From Bacteroidales bacterium (GTDB lineage Bacteria > Bacteroidota > Bacteroidia > Bacteroidales > Lentimicrobiaceae): a stretch of 64,000 nt of DNA. Shown piece after piece: positions 17,075 to 25,515 of this stretch. Numbering within the stretch: position 1 is the stretch's first letter; each line of letters opens with the position of its first letter. The stretch is from assembly GCA_016705005.1 (NCBI GenBank), contig JADIZB010000024.1, positions 11,211 through 75,210 of the forward strand. Reading direction: 5' to 3'. The notes beneath the pieces were generated by a model. That model was not told where the DNA came from, did not search any database, and worked only from the letters and a program-made list of their open reading frames with translations. The translations under genes and the position numbers were made by a program.

Positions 17075-17392
17075 TTACCTTTTGGTATGATGTAGTTTTA
17101 TTACCAGCAACTTGAAATCACCTACTGAGATATTTTCTATTCCCCTGTTTATCCCGGCATCAATAACGATACTCTGATCTTTCATAACAAGCATCCTTTC
17201 ATGATCCGATTCAAGCATGGCTTTTCCTTCAAGGATATAAAAGATGACATCAAAAGGATTGGTATGTTTTTCGATCCGCTCACCCGGCTTCAGGTGAAGG
17301 TGAATGATCTCGATGTTTGCATGATTTGCAAGAATATAGCCATCAAGGTCAAACGGTACTCTTGGTGCCTGGTTCAATCTGGTGATTTTCAT
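17075..17392 (-). CDS. Small single-domain cupin
   Basis: A 105-residue cupin. Motif 1 is degenerate (LKPGERIEKHTNPFDVIFYILEG) with one His kept. Motif 2 (IVIDAGINRGIENIS) lacks the usual histidine, so metal binding is doubtful. It is the last gene of the minus-strand run beginning with the Rrf2 regulator. Its start overlaps the end of the PepSY frame by 44 bases, which suggests translational coupling. It differs clearly from the second cupin in the same run. A ligand-binding or metal-storage role is inferred, and the substrate is unknown. Confidence 0.65.
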   Translation of the reverse strand: MKITRLNQAPRVPFDLDGYILANHANIEIIHLHLKPGERIEKHTNPFDVIFYILEGKAMLESDHERMLVMKDQSIVIDAGINRGIENISVGDFKLLVIKLHHTKR

Positions 17393-18915
17393 GGTTTTGG
17401 GTTTTAATCTTCTTTTTCTTTCTTTTCAGTTGCTTGTACCACAGCAGAAATCCTGTTATAAGGATGACCAGGGTTATTATACCCATCATGGGTACATAAA
17501 GGATGTAAAAATCACCTAAAATTACGGAAAAAATTCTTCCTGTGTGTACCTCAAGGGCTACATTCCACAACGACATCGGAGATTTTCTGATTTCTCCGGG
17601 CATCTCAGGAACCTGTAAGCCAGGAACCAACGGAACCCAGCCGCCGTCATAATCCAGAAATGACTGCGGACCGTTGCTTCCCGATATGATTCCCGAGACA
17701 GCAGTTGCACCAAATGGATTACCGTCCGACTCCGATATGGTATTACTTCCGGTGATTACATCTGTTATTTCCCCCAACTCCGGATTCCATCGGTAGAGCC
17801 CGCTGAATGAGCCAACGAGAAGCGTGTTCCGGTCAAGATGTTCAAAAACCGTGATGCCCATCACACTTACCGGGGGCTGCACCCTGAATGGCCTGCACCG
17901 GCTGTCATTACCCAGTCCTGATTCGTAGAAGCCCTCGCTGGTTGAAATGATCAGCCGGTTATTTGCTGAATCAATCACAAAGTCCCTCAGTTTATCATGC
18001 CATGGATTTTTATTGTCCAGAATGGTACCCGGCACCGGGGCAACCCGTGTGCCTGCAATTGGAATAAGCAGGAGGGCGCAGAAACATGCCACTGACAACT
18101 GTGATGATAAGAATAACTATCCCGTAACCTCCGGTAAGATTGTGCCATTTGATTGAAATCCGGTTTACCCGCTGCAATTTTTGCCTGAGGCCCTGCGATG
18201 TCCTTTTTGCGAATTTTGGAAGGAACGTATAAAAGAACCCGCTCAGGCTGATAAAGATCAGCACAAACCCAACCAGATCAACAAGAAGTTTTCCGGCTAA
18301 TCCGATCATCTCCCCACTGTGCAGTACCCACAGGGTATTAAACAACCCGGTTTTACCATCAGCCCCTTCCGCAACGGAGAGTGGAAACAGACTGAAAACC
18401 GGATTTCCGATGGATGCCATCGTGTAAATTTGGTCACGGGTCATAATGTATATCTGGCCGTTATATTCAGCCAGTTTTACAACCCTCGGATTCCTTTCAG
18501 GCAATCTGAGATTAACCCATAAGTTCTGCTTCCTGTCGAACTTCCAAAGTCCGGATAGGGTGCCGGCCAGCAATTGGTGATCGCTGGTTTGCAGCATGGT
18601 AAACACCTTTCTCTGATCAATCCCCTTGCCGAATCCCTGGTTAAGATCTGTAAACCGGCTGAAAACCGAATCACAGGCCCAGATCCCAATGTTCCCGTAT
18701 ATCAGCTGACTGTTATTCTCCAGGCGGATATTACCCTTTACAGCAGCCAGATTCCAGTTGTTGTACCTGTAAACCGGTGGCAAAAGACTGCGCGTAACAT
18801 TGACCGGTGAAAAGAACTGGCGATGATTCATTATAATACCCGAAACCGAAAACAGGATCAGAAAAGCTCCGATGATCAGCGATGGCCATTTGTGGTATTT
18901 GCGCAGGGTCTTCAT
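17349..18915 (-). pseudogene. PepSY-associated membrane protein, split by a one-base frameshift
   Basis: Two frames join into one protein of about 521 residues. The upstream frame (18915 to about 18075) has the first membrane helix (HKWPSLIIGAFLILFSVSGIIMNHR), a periplasmic region, a second helix (GKLLVDLVGFVLIFISLSGFFYTFLP) and RISIKWHNLTGGYG before a third helix. The downstream frame (to 17349) continues LLIPIAGTR, a periplasmic domain and a last helix (IITLVILITGFLLWYKQLKRKK). Dropping one base near 18071-18077 restores FLRPLLIP across the junction. PepSY_TM proteins are inner-membrane proteins, often tied to iron or ferric reduction. This could be a real lesion or a sequence error, since other lesions lie nearby. 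Confidence 0.75.
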
Positions 18916-19026
18916 ATCGAATCAGAAATGAGGGCAGTTTGAGGAAGGAACGCCGGAGAACAGAATGATGGTTATCAGCTGTAGTTACCCGAGAGGTCGT
19001 GAAACTACAGCTGAATTATCATTTCA

Positions 19027-19356
19027 CTATGCTTTGATCATCGTCAGCACCATCTTGAACCTGGTAATGGAATTCACTGCATGAGGATATTGGCCGGCAT
19101 GATGATCACCTGTCCTGCCACCATAGGGTTTGGCTCACCTCCGATCACTATTTCGGCTTCACCTTCGGTGATCTGTATCATGGCATCGAATGGTGCTGTG
19201 TGCTCGCTGAGCTTCTGACCTATGTCAAAAGCAAAGAGGCTTACGTTACCGGTGCTTTTTTCCCAGAACCCGTTTACTTACAATTCCTCCATCGGAGTAA
19301 TCTATTTCATCACTGAAAATGAATGCTTTCCTGTTATTGAATTTGTTCGGTTCCAT
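19027..19356 (-). pseudogene. Cupin-domain gene with two compensating single-base frameshifts
   Basis: Starting at the ATG at 19356, the frame reads MEPNKFNNRKAFIFSDEIDY and reaches a stop after about 36 codons. An extra base in the G/A run at about 19256-19264 moves the reading to TGNVSLFAFDIGQKLSEHTA, then PFDAMIQITEGEAEIVIGG and AGQVIIMPANI. A missing base near 19085 then shifts the tail (PHAVNSITRFKMVLTMIKA) to the stop at 19027. The reconstructed protein of about 109 residues is a normal cupin with both motifs intact (QKLSEHTAPFDAMIQITEGEA; MPANIPHAV). It lies 16 bases after the DUF1858/DUF2249 gene in the same operon. Such neat compensation fits sequencing or assembly error at least as well as decay. 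Confidence 0.75.
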
Positions 19357-19372
19357 ATTTCTTTTTTTTTTG

Positions 19373-19894
19373 TTACTGTTTGTTTGAGAAGTAAATAACA
19401 TGCACGCCTTCTGAATCTTTGGTGATCCAGTGGCTGAAATTCAGACTGGTAGCTTTGTCGATCAGTGGTGCAGGAAGAAAGGGAGCAGTCAGCTGATAGA
19501 TTTTTCCTGGTTCCAGCATTTTTAAATCGGCGATTACCTGGTTAACCGGATGTTCGCCTGCCGCCAGCATGGGACGGGCATCAAGCGTGGCTGTTATCAG
19601 ACCTTCGTTGAACCAGTCTGGTTTTTCTGTATTGTACATGTGTGTTTCTGTTTGATTAAATAAATCCTGCCCGATTTCAGTTCTGAGTTTGTTGATCAGT
19701 TCCTCAATTTTTACGTTCCCGATGGCAGCAGCCTGCTGAAGTGTCGCGATTTTTGCAACGGTTTTCCTCAGAACCGGGTTCTGCAGTTTCTTAAATGCAG
19801 GAACATAGCCGATGAGAACAGCTTCCAGTTGGGGATAAGCCTCAATCAGCTGCAGCACTTTTGTTTTCGGGGTGATTATCAGTTCATTTTCCAT
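19373..19894 (-). CDS. DUF1858-DUF2249 two-domain protein
   Basis: A 173-residue soluble protein. Residues about 8-75 match DUF1858 (KVLQLIEAYPQLEAVLIGY then AFKKLQNPVLRKTVAKIATLQQAA), a small helical domain commonly linked to hemerythrin/DUF438 proteins. Residues about 100-172 match DUF2249 (TLDARPMLAAGEHPVNQVI, LEPGKIYQLTAPFLPAPLID, and a C-terminal strand GVHVIYF), a TusA-like fold found near NO- and redox-related genes. It lies 11 bases downstream of the hemerythrin gene, so the two are almost certainly co-transcribed. The molecular role is unknown. A partner of the hemerythrin sensor in nitrogen-oxide response is an inference from context. Confidence 0.8.
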   Translation of the reverse strand: MENELIITPKTKVLQLIEAYPQLEAVLIGYVPAFKKLQNPVLRKTVAKIATLQQAAAIGNVKIEELINKLRTEIGQDLFNQTETHMYNTEKPDWFNEGLITATLDARPMLAAGEHPVNQVIADLKMLEPGKIYQLTAPFLPAPLIDKATSLNFSHWITKDSEGVHVIYFSNKQ

Positions 19895-19905
19895 TGTTTT
19901 CAGTT

Positions 19906-21138
19906 TCAGGTATAAGACAATATACGTTGTTCGCCTTCCAGCTCACGATATCTGTTCACATTGTGCGATACCTCAAGGGTACCCATGTATTCGCCTTTTT
20001 CATCGCGCAGGGCAAAATACTCTATGTGGATCATCTTGCCGCCCATATTGATCCAGAAAGGTGCACGGGTCTGCCGGCCTGTTTTAAAATCATCAATAAT
20101 CTTGTCCACAATATGGGCACTGGCTGGTGGGTGGCAGTGTCTTACATCGCGGTTAAGAATGGCCCGGTTGCGTTGGAAAATGCGCTCCGCTCCCTGGGAG
20201 AAATATTTCACCTTGTCGTCCTTGTCAACAAAGGTCATGTCAATGGGCAAGGTGTTCAGGATAGCCAGCAATTCTCCGGTAGAAAAACCACCGGATGGCA
20301 GCTGAATATGATTCCCTTCTTTCAGGGCATCGGAAGTGGCCGGTTCGTTTACCCATGAAGGTTTCCAGTCAACACCGGGATCGTAAAGGCAAAATCCTAT
20401 TTCAAGCGATTGTTTACTGATCTCAAACCACTCGGTTTCGGTCAGTTTATCCATTGCCATCGGGAAGAGAATCTGCTCTTCTTTTACAGTCATGTCATCA
20501 ATTCCGAAGAGTGTCTGGTTGAGTATGAGATCAGCAGAAGCGAGCAACTCTTCACGGGTAATGTTGTCATGATGCAGTATTTCAATACTGCCTTTGATCA
20601 GTTCCCTGATTTCATCATGCTTTCCCCACATTACCTTAGGCGGGCCGGTTATTCCTTTGCTTTCCAGGTAAGGGAACAACAGGTATTCTTTACGCTGGTA
20701 GTGCTTGTCGGCATCAAAAAGGTTGTTGAAAAAACCTAGGAGTTTGAAGACCTTTTCCCTGATATTGCTTCCTTCAGGCATTTCCTGTATATCAGCCAGC
20801 AGAGAACGGGCTTCCCCGGTCACTTTCCTGAGTTCTTCATTTTCACGGGTGAACAGATCAACGGGATGTCCTTCCGGAATAACACTGGATCCACTCAGAT
20901 CAATGTTACCCTGCAATACGGCTGAATGTGCATCGCACAGTTTCAGAACTTCTTCTTCAGGAAGTCCTTCACCGATCAGTTCCTGTTCTACTTCAACCAC
21001 TTCCCCGTAAGGGATTTGTTTCAGGCTTTGCATCAGTTCACTCCTCACATCCTCTTGCGAGTTGCCCTGGTGCAGTTTAAGTATCAGTTCCTTCAGGCGG
21101 GCTTTCCGCTGTTCCGAGTTATTTATAAGTTCGCTCAT
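19906..21138 (-). CDS. DUF438 - hemerythrin - PAS protein
   Basis: A 410-residue cytoplasmic protein with three parts. Residues about 10-80 are the DUF438 helical domain (LKELILKLHQGNSQEDVRSE; GLPEEEVLKLCDAH). Residues about 90-235 are a hemerythrin HHE bundle with the expected His/Glu ligands (HPVDLFTREN; DKHYQRKEYLLFPYLE; WGKHDEIRELI; KEEQILFPMA), likely a di-iron site for O2 or NO. Residues about 295-405 are a PAS domain with the family signature DVRHCHPPAS. The protein is a candidate redox or NO sensor or scavenger. It sits in one operon with a DUF1858/DUF2249 protein and an Fe-S protein under an Rrf2 regulator. Upstream spacing (172 bases, containing a heptamer array) is larger than within the rest of the operon. 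Confidence 0.88.
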   Translation of the reverse strand: MSELINNSEQRKARLKELILKLHQGNSQEDVRSELMQSLKQIPYGEVVEVEQELIGEGLPEEEVLKLCDAHSAVLQGNIDLSGSSVIPEGHPVDLFTRENEELRKVTGEARSLLADIQEMPEGSNIREKVFKLLGFFNNLFDADKHYQRKEYLLFPYLESKGITGPPKVMWGKHDEIRELIKGSIEILHHDNITREELLASADLILNQTLFGIDDMTVKEEQILFPMAMDKLTETEWFEISKQSLEIGFCLYDPGVDWKPSWVNEPATSDALKEGNHIQLPSGGFSTGELLAILNTLPIDMTFVDKDDKVKYFSQGAERIFQRNRAILNRDVRHCHPPASAHIVDKIIDDFKTGRQTRAPFWINMGGKMIHIEYFALRDEKGEYMGTLEVSHNVNRYRELEGEQRILSYT

Positions 21139-21225
21139 GGCTTTGTATTTTTAGCAGGCTGACGAATTCAGACCAGGATGATTAAGCTCAGCTCCCTGAA
21201 ACCTGGTATCGCCAACCCTTCATCA

Positions 21226-21302
21226 TTAACTGTTATCTGTTAACTGTTATCTGTTAACTGTTAGTTGTTACCTGTTAGTTGTTACCTGTTAGTTGTTACC
21301 TG
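21226..21302. repeat. Heptanucleotide tandem array, eleven units
   Basis: Eleven exact-phase 7-base units (TTAACTG, TTATCTG, TTAGTTG, TTACCTG), the reverse complement of the type at 3651-3713. It ends 8 bases before the stop codon of the minus-strand Fe-S gene, thus directly behind that gene. Confidence 0.9.
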
Positions 21303-21310
21303 TTAGTTTC

Positions 21311-22267
21311 TCAGACCCACTCTTCACTCAGTACATTCCCCTGCACACCAATGATCGATTTTTTAACAGGGATGTTTCTTCCTGACTGCTGCCTGGCCAG
21401 CATAGCCATCTGAAGCAGTCCTGAACAGCAGGGCACTTCCATCATAATAACACTCAGCGTGTTGATGTTGCTCTGGCTGATCATGGCAGTCAGTTTTTCA
21501 ACGTATGATTCCTTATTGCTGTCCAGTTTGGGGCAAGCAATAGCCAGAGTTTTGCCTTTCAGATAATGGCTGTGGAAATTTCCCATCGAAAACGCTACGC
21601 AGTCAGCGGCCAGCACCACATCGGCATTTTTAAAATAACCGGCCTGTGGGTTCAGCAGATGAAGCTGAACCGGCCACTGGCGGAGCTCTGAGGGAGCTTC
21701 CACCTGTGTGTACGTTTCTGGCTCTTTATTTACAGCAACTGCTTCGTTGACTTTGTTCAGATCAATATTGAAATCGATGGTTTTTGACCCCGGACAACCA
21801 CCCCCACAACCGGACGATGGGGCAGGGGATAACTCAGCTCTGGCCTGATTCAGGTTTTCATATTTCTCCTGATGCTGATGCTTGTGTATGTGAACCGGCT
21901 GTTTTTCTGTCTTATCCGGACTCATGTCGACATTATTCTCCTTAATGTAAGCGATGGCTTGTTTCAGCAGATCGGTTTCGTTGTGGTCGCGCAGGTGTTC
22001 CAGATGGGCCAGAATGGTATTGCGCCCTTTCGGGACCATCAGTTCCATGACTTTTCTTTCATCATAAGGCTCTGCTTCGCGTTCCTCCATGGTTATAGCA
22101 CCCTCAGGACAATGTCCGATGCAGGCGCCCAGGCCATCGCAAAACAGGTCACTGATCAGACGGGCTTTCCCGTCAATAATCTGTAAAGCTCCTTCGTGGC
22201 AATTAGGTACACAATTACCACAACCGTTGCATAATTCTTCGTCAATTTTAATAATTGTCCTTTTCAT
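21311..22267 (-). CDS. Ferredoxin-like multi-cluster Fe-S protein
   Basis: A 318-residue cytoplasmic protein. The N-terminus carries two 4Fe-4S motifs: CNGCGNCVPNC followed by a distant Cys, and CDGLGACIGHCP. A variable middle holds a His-rich patch (HIHKHQHQEK, about residues 125-135) and a second Cys cluster (SSGCGGGCPGS). The C-terminal half (about residues 200-318) has a Rossmann-like pattern with ADCVAF, AIACPKLD and MMEVPCCSGL, adding conserved cysteines. It is probably an electron-transfer or redox-sensing protein. It starts only 4 bases after the Rrf2 gene upstream, so the two are translationally linked. Related proteins accompany Rrf2 and hemerythrin genes in anaerobes. Its partner here is unknown. 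Confidence 0.8.
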   Translation of the reverse strand: MKRTIIKIDEELCNGCGNCVPNCHEGALQIIDGKARLISDLFCDGLGACIGHCPEGAITMEEREAEPYDERKVMELMVPKGRNTILAHLEHLRDHNETDLLKQAIAYIKENNVDMSPDKTEKQPVHIHKHQHQEKYENLNQARAELSPAPSSGCGGGCPGSKTIDFNIDLNKVNEAVAVNKEPETYTQVEAPSELRQWPVQLHLLNPQAGYFKNADVVLAADCVAFSMGNFHSHYLKGKTLAIACPKLDSNKESYVEKLTAMISQSNINTLSVIMMEVPCCSGLLQMAMLARQQSGRNIPVKKSIIGVQGNVLSEEWV

Positions 22268-22271
22268 TGTA

Positions 22272-22679
22272 TTATTTGTTGGAAATGAGATCAGCTAAGG
22301 TTTTTGTTCTGAGGTATCCGATAAATTCAACAGAAAATTTATCCGCCAGTCCTCCGAAAACACAGGATATAAACGGACACTTTTGTGTTTCTATTCCGCA
22401 GTGATGTTCTTCAAGACTACCTTCAATTAACTCATAAATCTGCAGAAGGTTTATTTTTTCCGGATCTCCTTTCAGCGTGAAGCCACCCCTGGGCCCTCTC
22501 ACCGAATCCAAAAATCCATTCTTGACCAGGATCTGCATCACTTTGGCCAGATGGTTGCGCGATGAATGGGTTACAGCTGCAATCTGGTTCACATTCATCA
22601 TTTCTGAACTTCCGGCAATCAGCACCATGCTATGCACAGCCAGTGATGCTGCCTCTGAAATATGAACCACTTTTGCCAT
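22272..22679 (-). CDS. Rrf2-family Fe-S transcriptional regulator (first paralogue)
   Basis: A 135-residue Rrf2 winged-helix regulator of the NsrR/IscR type. The winged helix spans about residues 8-80 (SEAASLAVHSMVLIA; SSRNHLAKVMQILVKNGFL; the wing VRGPRGGFTL). Three cysteines in the order C-x6-C-x4-C (HHCGIETQKCPFISC) are the expected ligands of a 2Fe-2S or 4Fe-4S cluster that reads NO or redox state. It leads an apparent operon with the Fe-S protein 4 bases on. Its promoter (TTG, 21 bases, TACATTTG) is followed at once by the perfect palindrome GTATTTGAATAC at the start of transcription, a likely self-operator. A close paralogue lies 207 bases upstream. Confidence 0.92.
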   Translation of the reverse strand: MAKVVHISEAASLAVHSMVLIAGSSEMMNVNQIAAVTHSSRNHLAKVMQILVKNGFLDSVRGPRGGFTLKGDPEKINLLQIYELIEGSLEEHHCGIETQKCPFISCVFGGLADKFSVEFIGYLRTKTLADLISNK

Positions 22680-22703
22680 TGGTTTGCCTTAAGATGTAAT
22701 TAG

Positions 22704-22715
22704 GTATTTGAATAC
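22704..22715. promoter_or_regulatory. Palindromic operator candidate GTATTTGAATAC
   Basis: The 12-bp palindrome (GTATT, two bases, AATAC) starts one base past the -7 box of the Rrf2 promoter, so it covers the expected transcription start. A related element occupies the same place at the second Rrf2 gene (23304-23315). Confidence 0.6.
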
Positions 22716-22716
22716 G

Positions 22717-22748
22717 CAAATGTATGTACAATAATTTCTCTTTTGCAA
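22717..22748 (-). promoter_or_regulatory. Promoter of the Rrf2 / Fe-S / hemerythrin operon
   Basis: TTG (-33; plus-strand CAA at 22746-22748), a 21-base spacer and TACATTTG (-7; 22717-22724) on the minus strand, an exact TAnnTTTG match. Confidence 0.75.
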
Positions 22749-22886
22749 GAAAAATTATAATTTTTTTTAAAAGAAATGTAAGTAATTGTAAATAAGCTAT
22801 ATAAATGATAATAGAAATGTCTGGTAAGCTGAATCTCTTAGGGTAGGGTAATCCATTCGGAATTTAATCCCCGGTAAACCGGACTG

Positions 22887-23291
22887 TTATTTTTCTATAA
22901 AATCGTTAAGGGTCTGACTACTCATGTATTGTTTGAACTCCTGGGTCATTTTATTCACGATGTTGTTCATCAGGCATTTCTGAAAAGGGCACACGGGGCT
23001 GTTAACCGGGCATTTCCCCTCTTCAAGTTTTCCCTCAATGGCTTCGTAAACCTGTAAAAGAGTAATGTTTGCTGCCGGTATCCGTAACATAAATCCGCCC
23101 GATGGTCCCCTGTTTGAGTTCAGGAAGCCTTCTTTAACCAGCCGCTGGAGAATCTTGGCGGCATGATGCCTGGAAGCTCCTGTCCGTTCTGAAATTTTGA
23201 TAACATTGAGGCTTTCTTTGGCTGATGCAATCAGCACCATGCTATGAACAGCAATGGATGCCGCTTCTGAAAGGGAAATAATTTTCGACAT
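22887..23291 (-). CDS. Rrf2-family Fe-S transcriptional regulator (second paralogue)
   Basis: About 134 residues from the ATG at 23291. A longer frame from 23318 would extend through the operator-like element and the paralogue aligns from 23291. Strong likeness to the neighbouring Rrf2 protein: SLSEAASIAVHSMVLIA, ASRHHAAKILQRLVKEGFL, NRGPSGGFMLR, and C-x6-C-x4-C (GKCPVNSPVCPFQKC) for an Fe-S cluster. The two genes look like a tandem duplication that has diverged. Upstream, GTATTTAAAAGA (23304-23315) sits directly next to a weak -7 box. Likely a redox or NO-responsive regulator. Whether the two paralogues share targets cannot be told from sequence. Confidence 0.9.
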   Translation of the reverse strand: MSKIISLSEAASIAVHSMVLIASAKESLNVIKISERTGASRHHAAKILQRLVKEGFLNSNRGPSGGFMLRIPAANITLLQVYEAIEGKLEEGKCPVNSPVCPFQKCLMNNIVNKMTQEFKQYMSSQTLNDFIEK

Positions 23292-23303
23292 TACAGTATT
23301 GAA

Positions 23304-23323
23304 GTATTTAAAAGACAAATTTC
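23304..23323 (-). promoter_or_regulatory. Weak -7 box with adjoining GTATTTAAAAGA element
   Basis: The minus-strand -7-like GAAATTTG (23316-23323, one mismatch) is immediately followed by an element related to the palindrome at 22704-22715, in the same arrangement as at the first Rrf2 gene. Confidence 0.45.
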
Positions 23324-23483
23324 GGGATAATAATATTTAATTCTTTACATGTTTCACTGAAAATGTAATTGCGCTTAGCAGTGTTTTACTTAATTTCTAT
23401 ATATGATAAAGGCTTTACAACAATTTTTTATAAGAATTCCAATGAAGTTTATATTCATTTTAAATAAGTGACGGAAATATCTC

Positions 23484-23491
23484 TACTTTTG
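23484..23491 (+). promoter_or_regulatory. -7 box TACTTTTG of typA
   Basis: An exact TAnnTTTG match 35 bases upstream of the typA start. No -33 TTTG is seen at the usual distance. Confidence 0.6.
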
Positions 23492-23526
23492 CAGTTCTTT
23501 TCAGATTTACAAAAATTCAAGCTAAA

Positions 23527-25328
23527 ATGCATAATATCAGAAATATAGCGATTATCGCCCATGTCGATCATGGTAAGACAACCCTTGTTGACAGGATACT
23601 TCACCAGGTAAAACTGTTCCGTGAGAACCAGGATATGGGTGAACTGATCCTGGATAGCAATGACCTTGAACGGGAACGCGGCATCACCATTCTTTCGAAA
23701 AACGTATCGGTAAGGTACAAAGGATTCAAAATTAACATCATTGATACCCCCGGCCACAGCGACTTTGGTGGAGAAGTTGAACGCGTGCTCAACATGGCCG
23801 ATGGCGTATTACTGCTGGTCGATGCCTTTGAAGGCCCATGCCGCAGACACGTTTCGTATTACAGAAGGCCATTGCCCTGAATCTGAAACCAATCGTTGTT
23901 ATCAATAAGGTTGATAAACCCAACTGTGACCCTGAAGCGGTGCAGGAAGCGGTTTTTGACCTGATGTTCAATCTGGATGCTTCCGAGGATCAGTTAAATT
24001 TTCCCACAGTTTTCGGATCTTCAAAGGAGGGCTGGATGTCTGACGACTGGAGAAAGCCGTCAGAGGACGTAACTTATTTACTAGATTCCATTATTGAAAA
24101 TATTCCTGCCTCAAAATTTTCGGAAGGCAATACACAGATGCAGATCACTTCGCTCGATTATTCATCCTATGTTGGACGGATTGCCGTTGGAAGATTGTCA
24201 CGCGGGGTACTGCGTGGTGGTATGAATGTATCGCTGATAAAACAGGATGGCCGGATATTCAGGTCAAAAATCAAGGAATTGTATGTTTTTGAAGGACTTG
24301 GTAAGGAAAAGATCAAGACCGATGTTCTTCCCGGTGAAATATGCGCTGTTCTTGGAATTGATGATTTTGAAATCGGTGATACCATTGCTGATTTTGAATT
24401 GCCTGAAGCATTGAAACCTCTTCAGATTGACGAGCCTACGATGAGTATGCTCTTTACCATCAACAATTCACCTTTTTACGGACGTGAAGGTAAGTTCGTA
24501 ACCTCGCGTCACCTGCGTGAACGTTTGTTTAAGGAAATCGAAAAGAACCTCGCCATGAGGCTTGTTGAAACCGATTCACCGGAAGCATTAATGGTTTATG
24601 GCCGTGGAATCCTCCATCTCTCTATTTTGGTTGAGACCATGCGCCGCGAGGGATATGAACTTCAGCTCGGTCAGCCCCAGGTAATCATTAAGGAAATTGA
24701 TGGTGTGAACAATGAACCGGTTGAAATGCTTACTGTTCATGTACCGGAAGCTTTTTCAGGTAAAGTAATAGAACTTGTTACCCAGCGCCGGGGAGAGATT
24801 GCCACCATTGAAACCAAGGGTGACCGCATCCACCTTGAATTTAAAATTCCGTCACGGGGTATCATCGGTCTTCGCAACAATGTGTTGACTGCCACCGAAG
24901 GAGAGGCCATTATGGCACACCGTTTCCTGGCCTATGAGCCATGGAAAGGCGAAATCGCCGGGCGCCGCAACGGTGCCCTGATCGCCATGGAAACCGGGAT
25001 GGCCATTGCATATTCCATCGACAAACTTCAGGATCGTGGCTCTTTCTTCGTACATCCGAATGAAGAGATCTATGCCGGCCAGGTGATCGGTGAACAGATC
25101 AGACCCGACGATCTGCTGGTGAATGTAACGAAAACCAAGAAACTGACCAATGTACGTGCTTCCGGAACGGATGACAAAATCTTTATTGTTCCTGCCATTA
25201 AGTTTTCGCTCGAAGAAGCCATGGAATACATCGGCAAGGATGAATACCTTGAAGTTACCCCAAGGTCACTCAGGTTGCGGAAAATCATCCTGGATGAGCA
25301 TGATCGCAAACGTGCTTCAAAGAGTTAA
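23527..25328 (+). CDS. typA: Ribosome-associated GTPase TypA/BipA, frame broken by one base
   Basis: The full gene spans two frames. The first 103 codons give the GTPase N-terminus (AIIAHVDHGKTTLVDRI; DTPGHSDFGGEVERVL; VDAFEGP). Reading then breaks at 23836-23837, where one base appears lost between GGCCC and ATG. The remainder from 23838 continues MPQTRFVLQKAIALNLKP, the NKVDKPN motif, the beta-barrel domain, the EF-G-like domains and the TypA C-terminal domain (to 25328). The repaired protein is 600 residues, the normal family size. TypA is a translational GTPase acting on ribosomes under stress. Because the gene is otherwise perfect, a sequencing or assembly deletion is more likely than a true pseudogene. 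A terminator follows 22 bases after the stop. Confidence 0.9.
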
Positions 25329-25350
25329 AATATTCCTGCATTGATTTTAG

Positions 25351-25380
25351 GAGGGACATGATACATCGTGTCCCTCTTTT
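25351..25380 (+). terminator. Rho-independent terminator of typA
   Basis: An 8-bp perfect stem (GAGGGACA with TGTCCCTC) and a short T run. Confidence 0.8.
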
Positions 25381-25515
25381 GTTGAATGGTGTTTTACAAA
25401 TATTTGGCTACAGTGCAATGCCAAAATTTCAAAAGCAATGAAAACGGCAGAATATTTGCAAGCCTCATGCCGTTAATCAATCACAAAGAAAACTTTCACT
25501 GAAACCTTGTAATAG

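Noticed and set aside
23820..23845. Programmed frameshift in typA
   Set aside because: There is no slippery heptamer, no downstream structure that I can see and no known programmed shift in typA. A missing base explains the break better.
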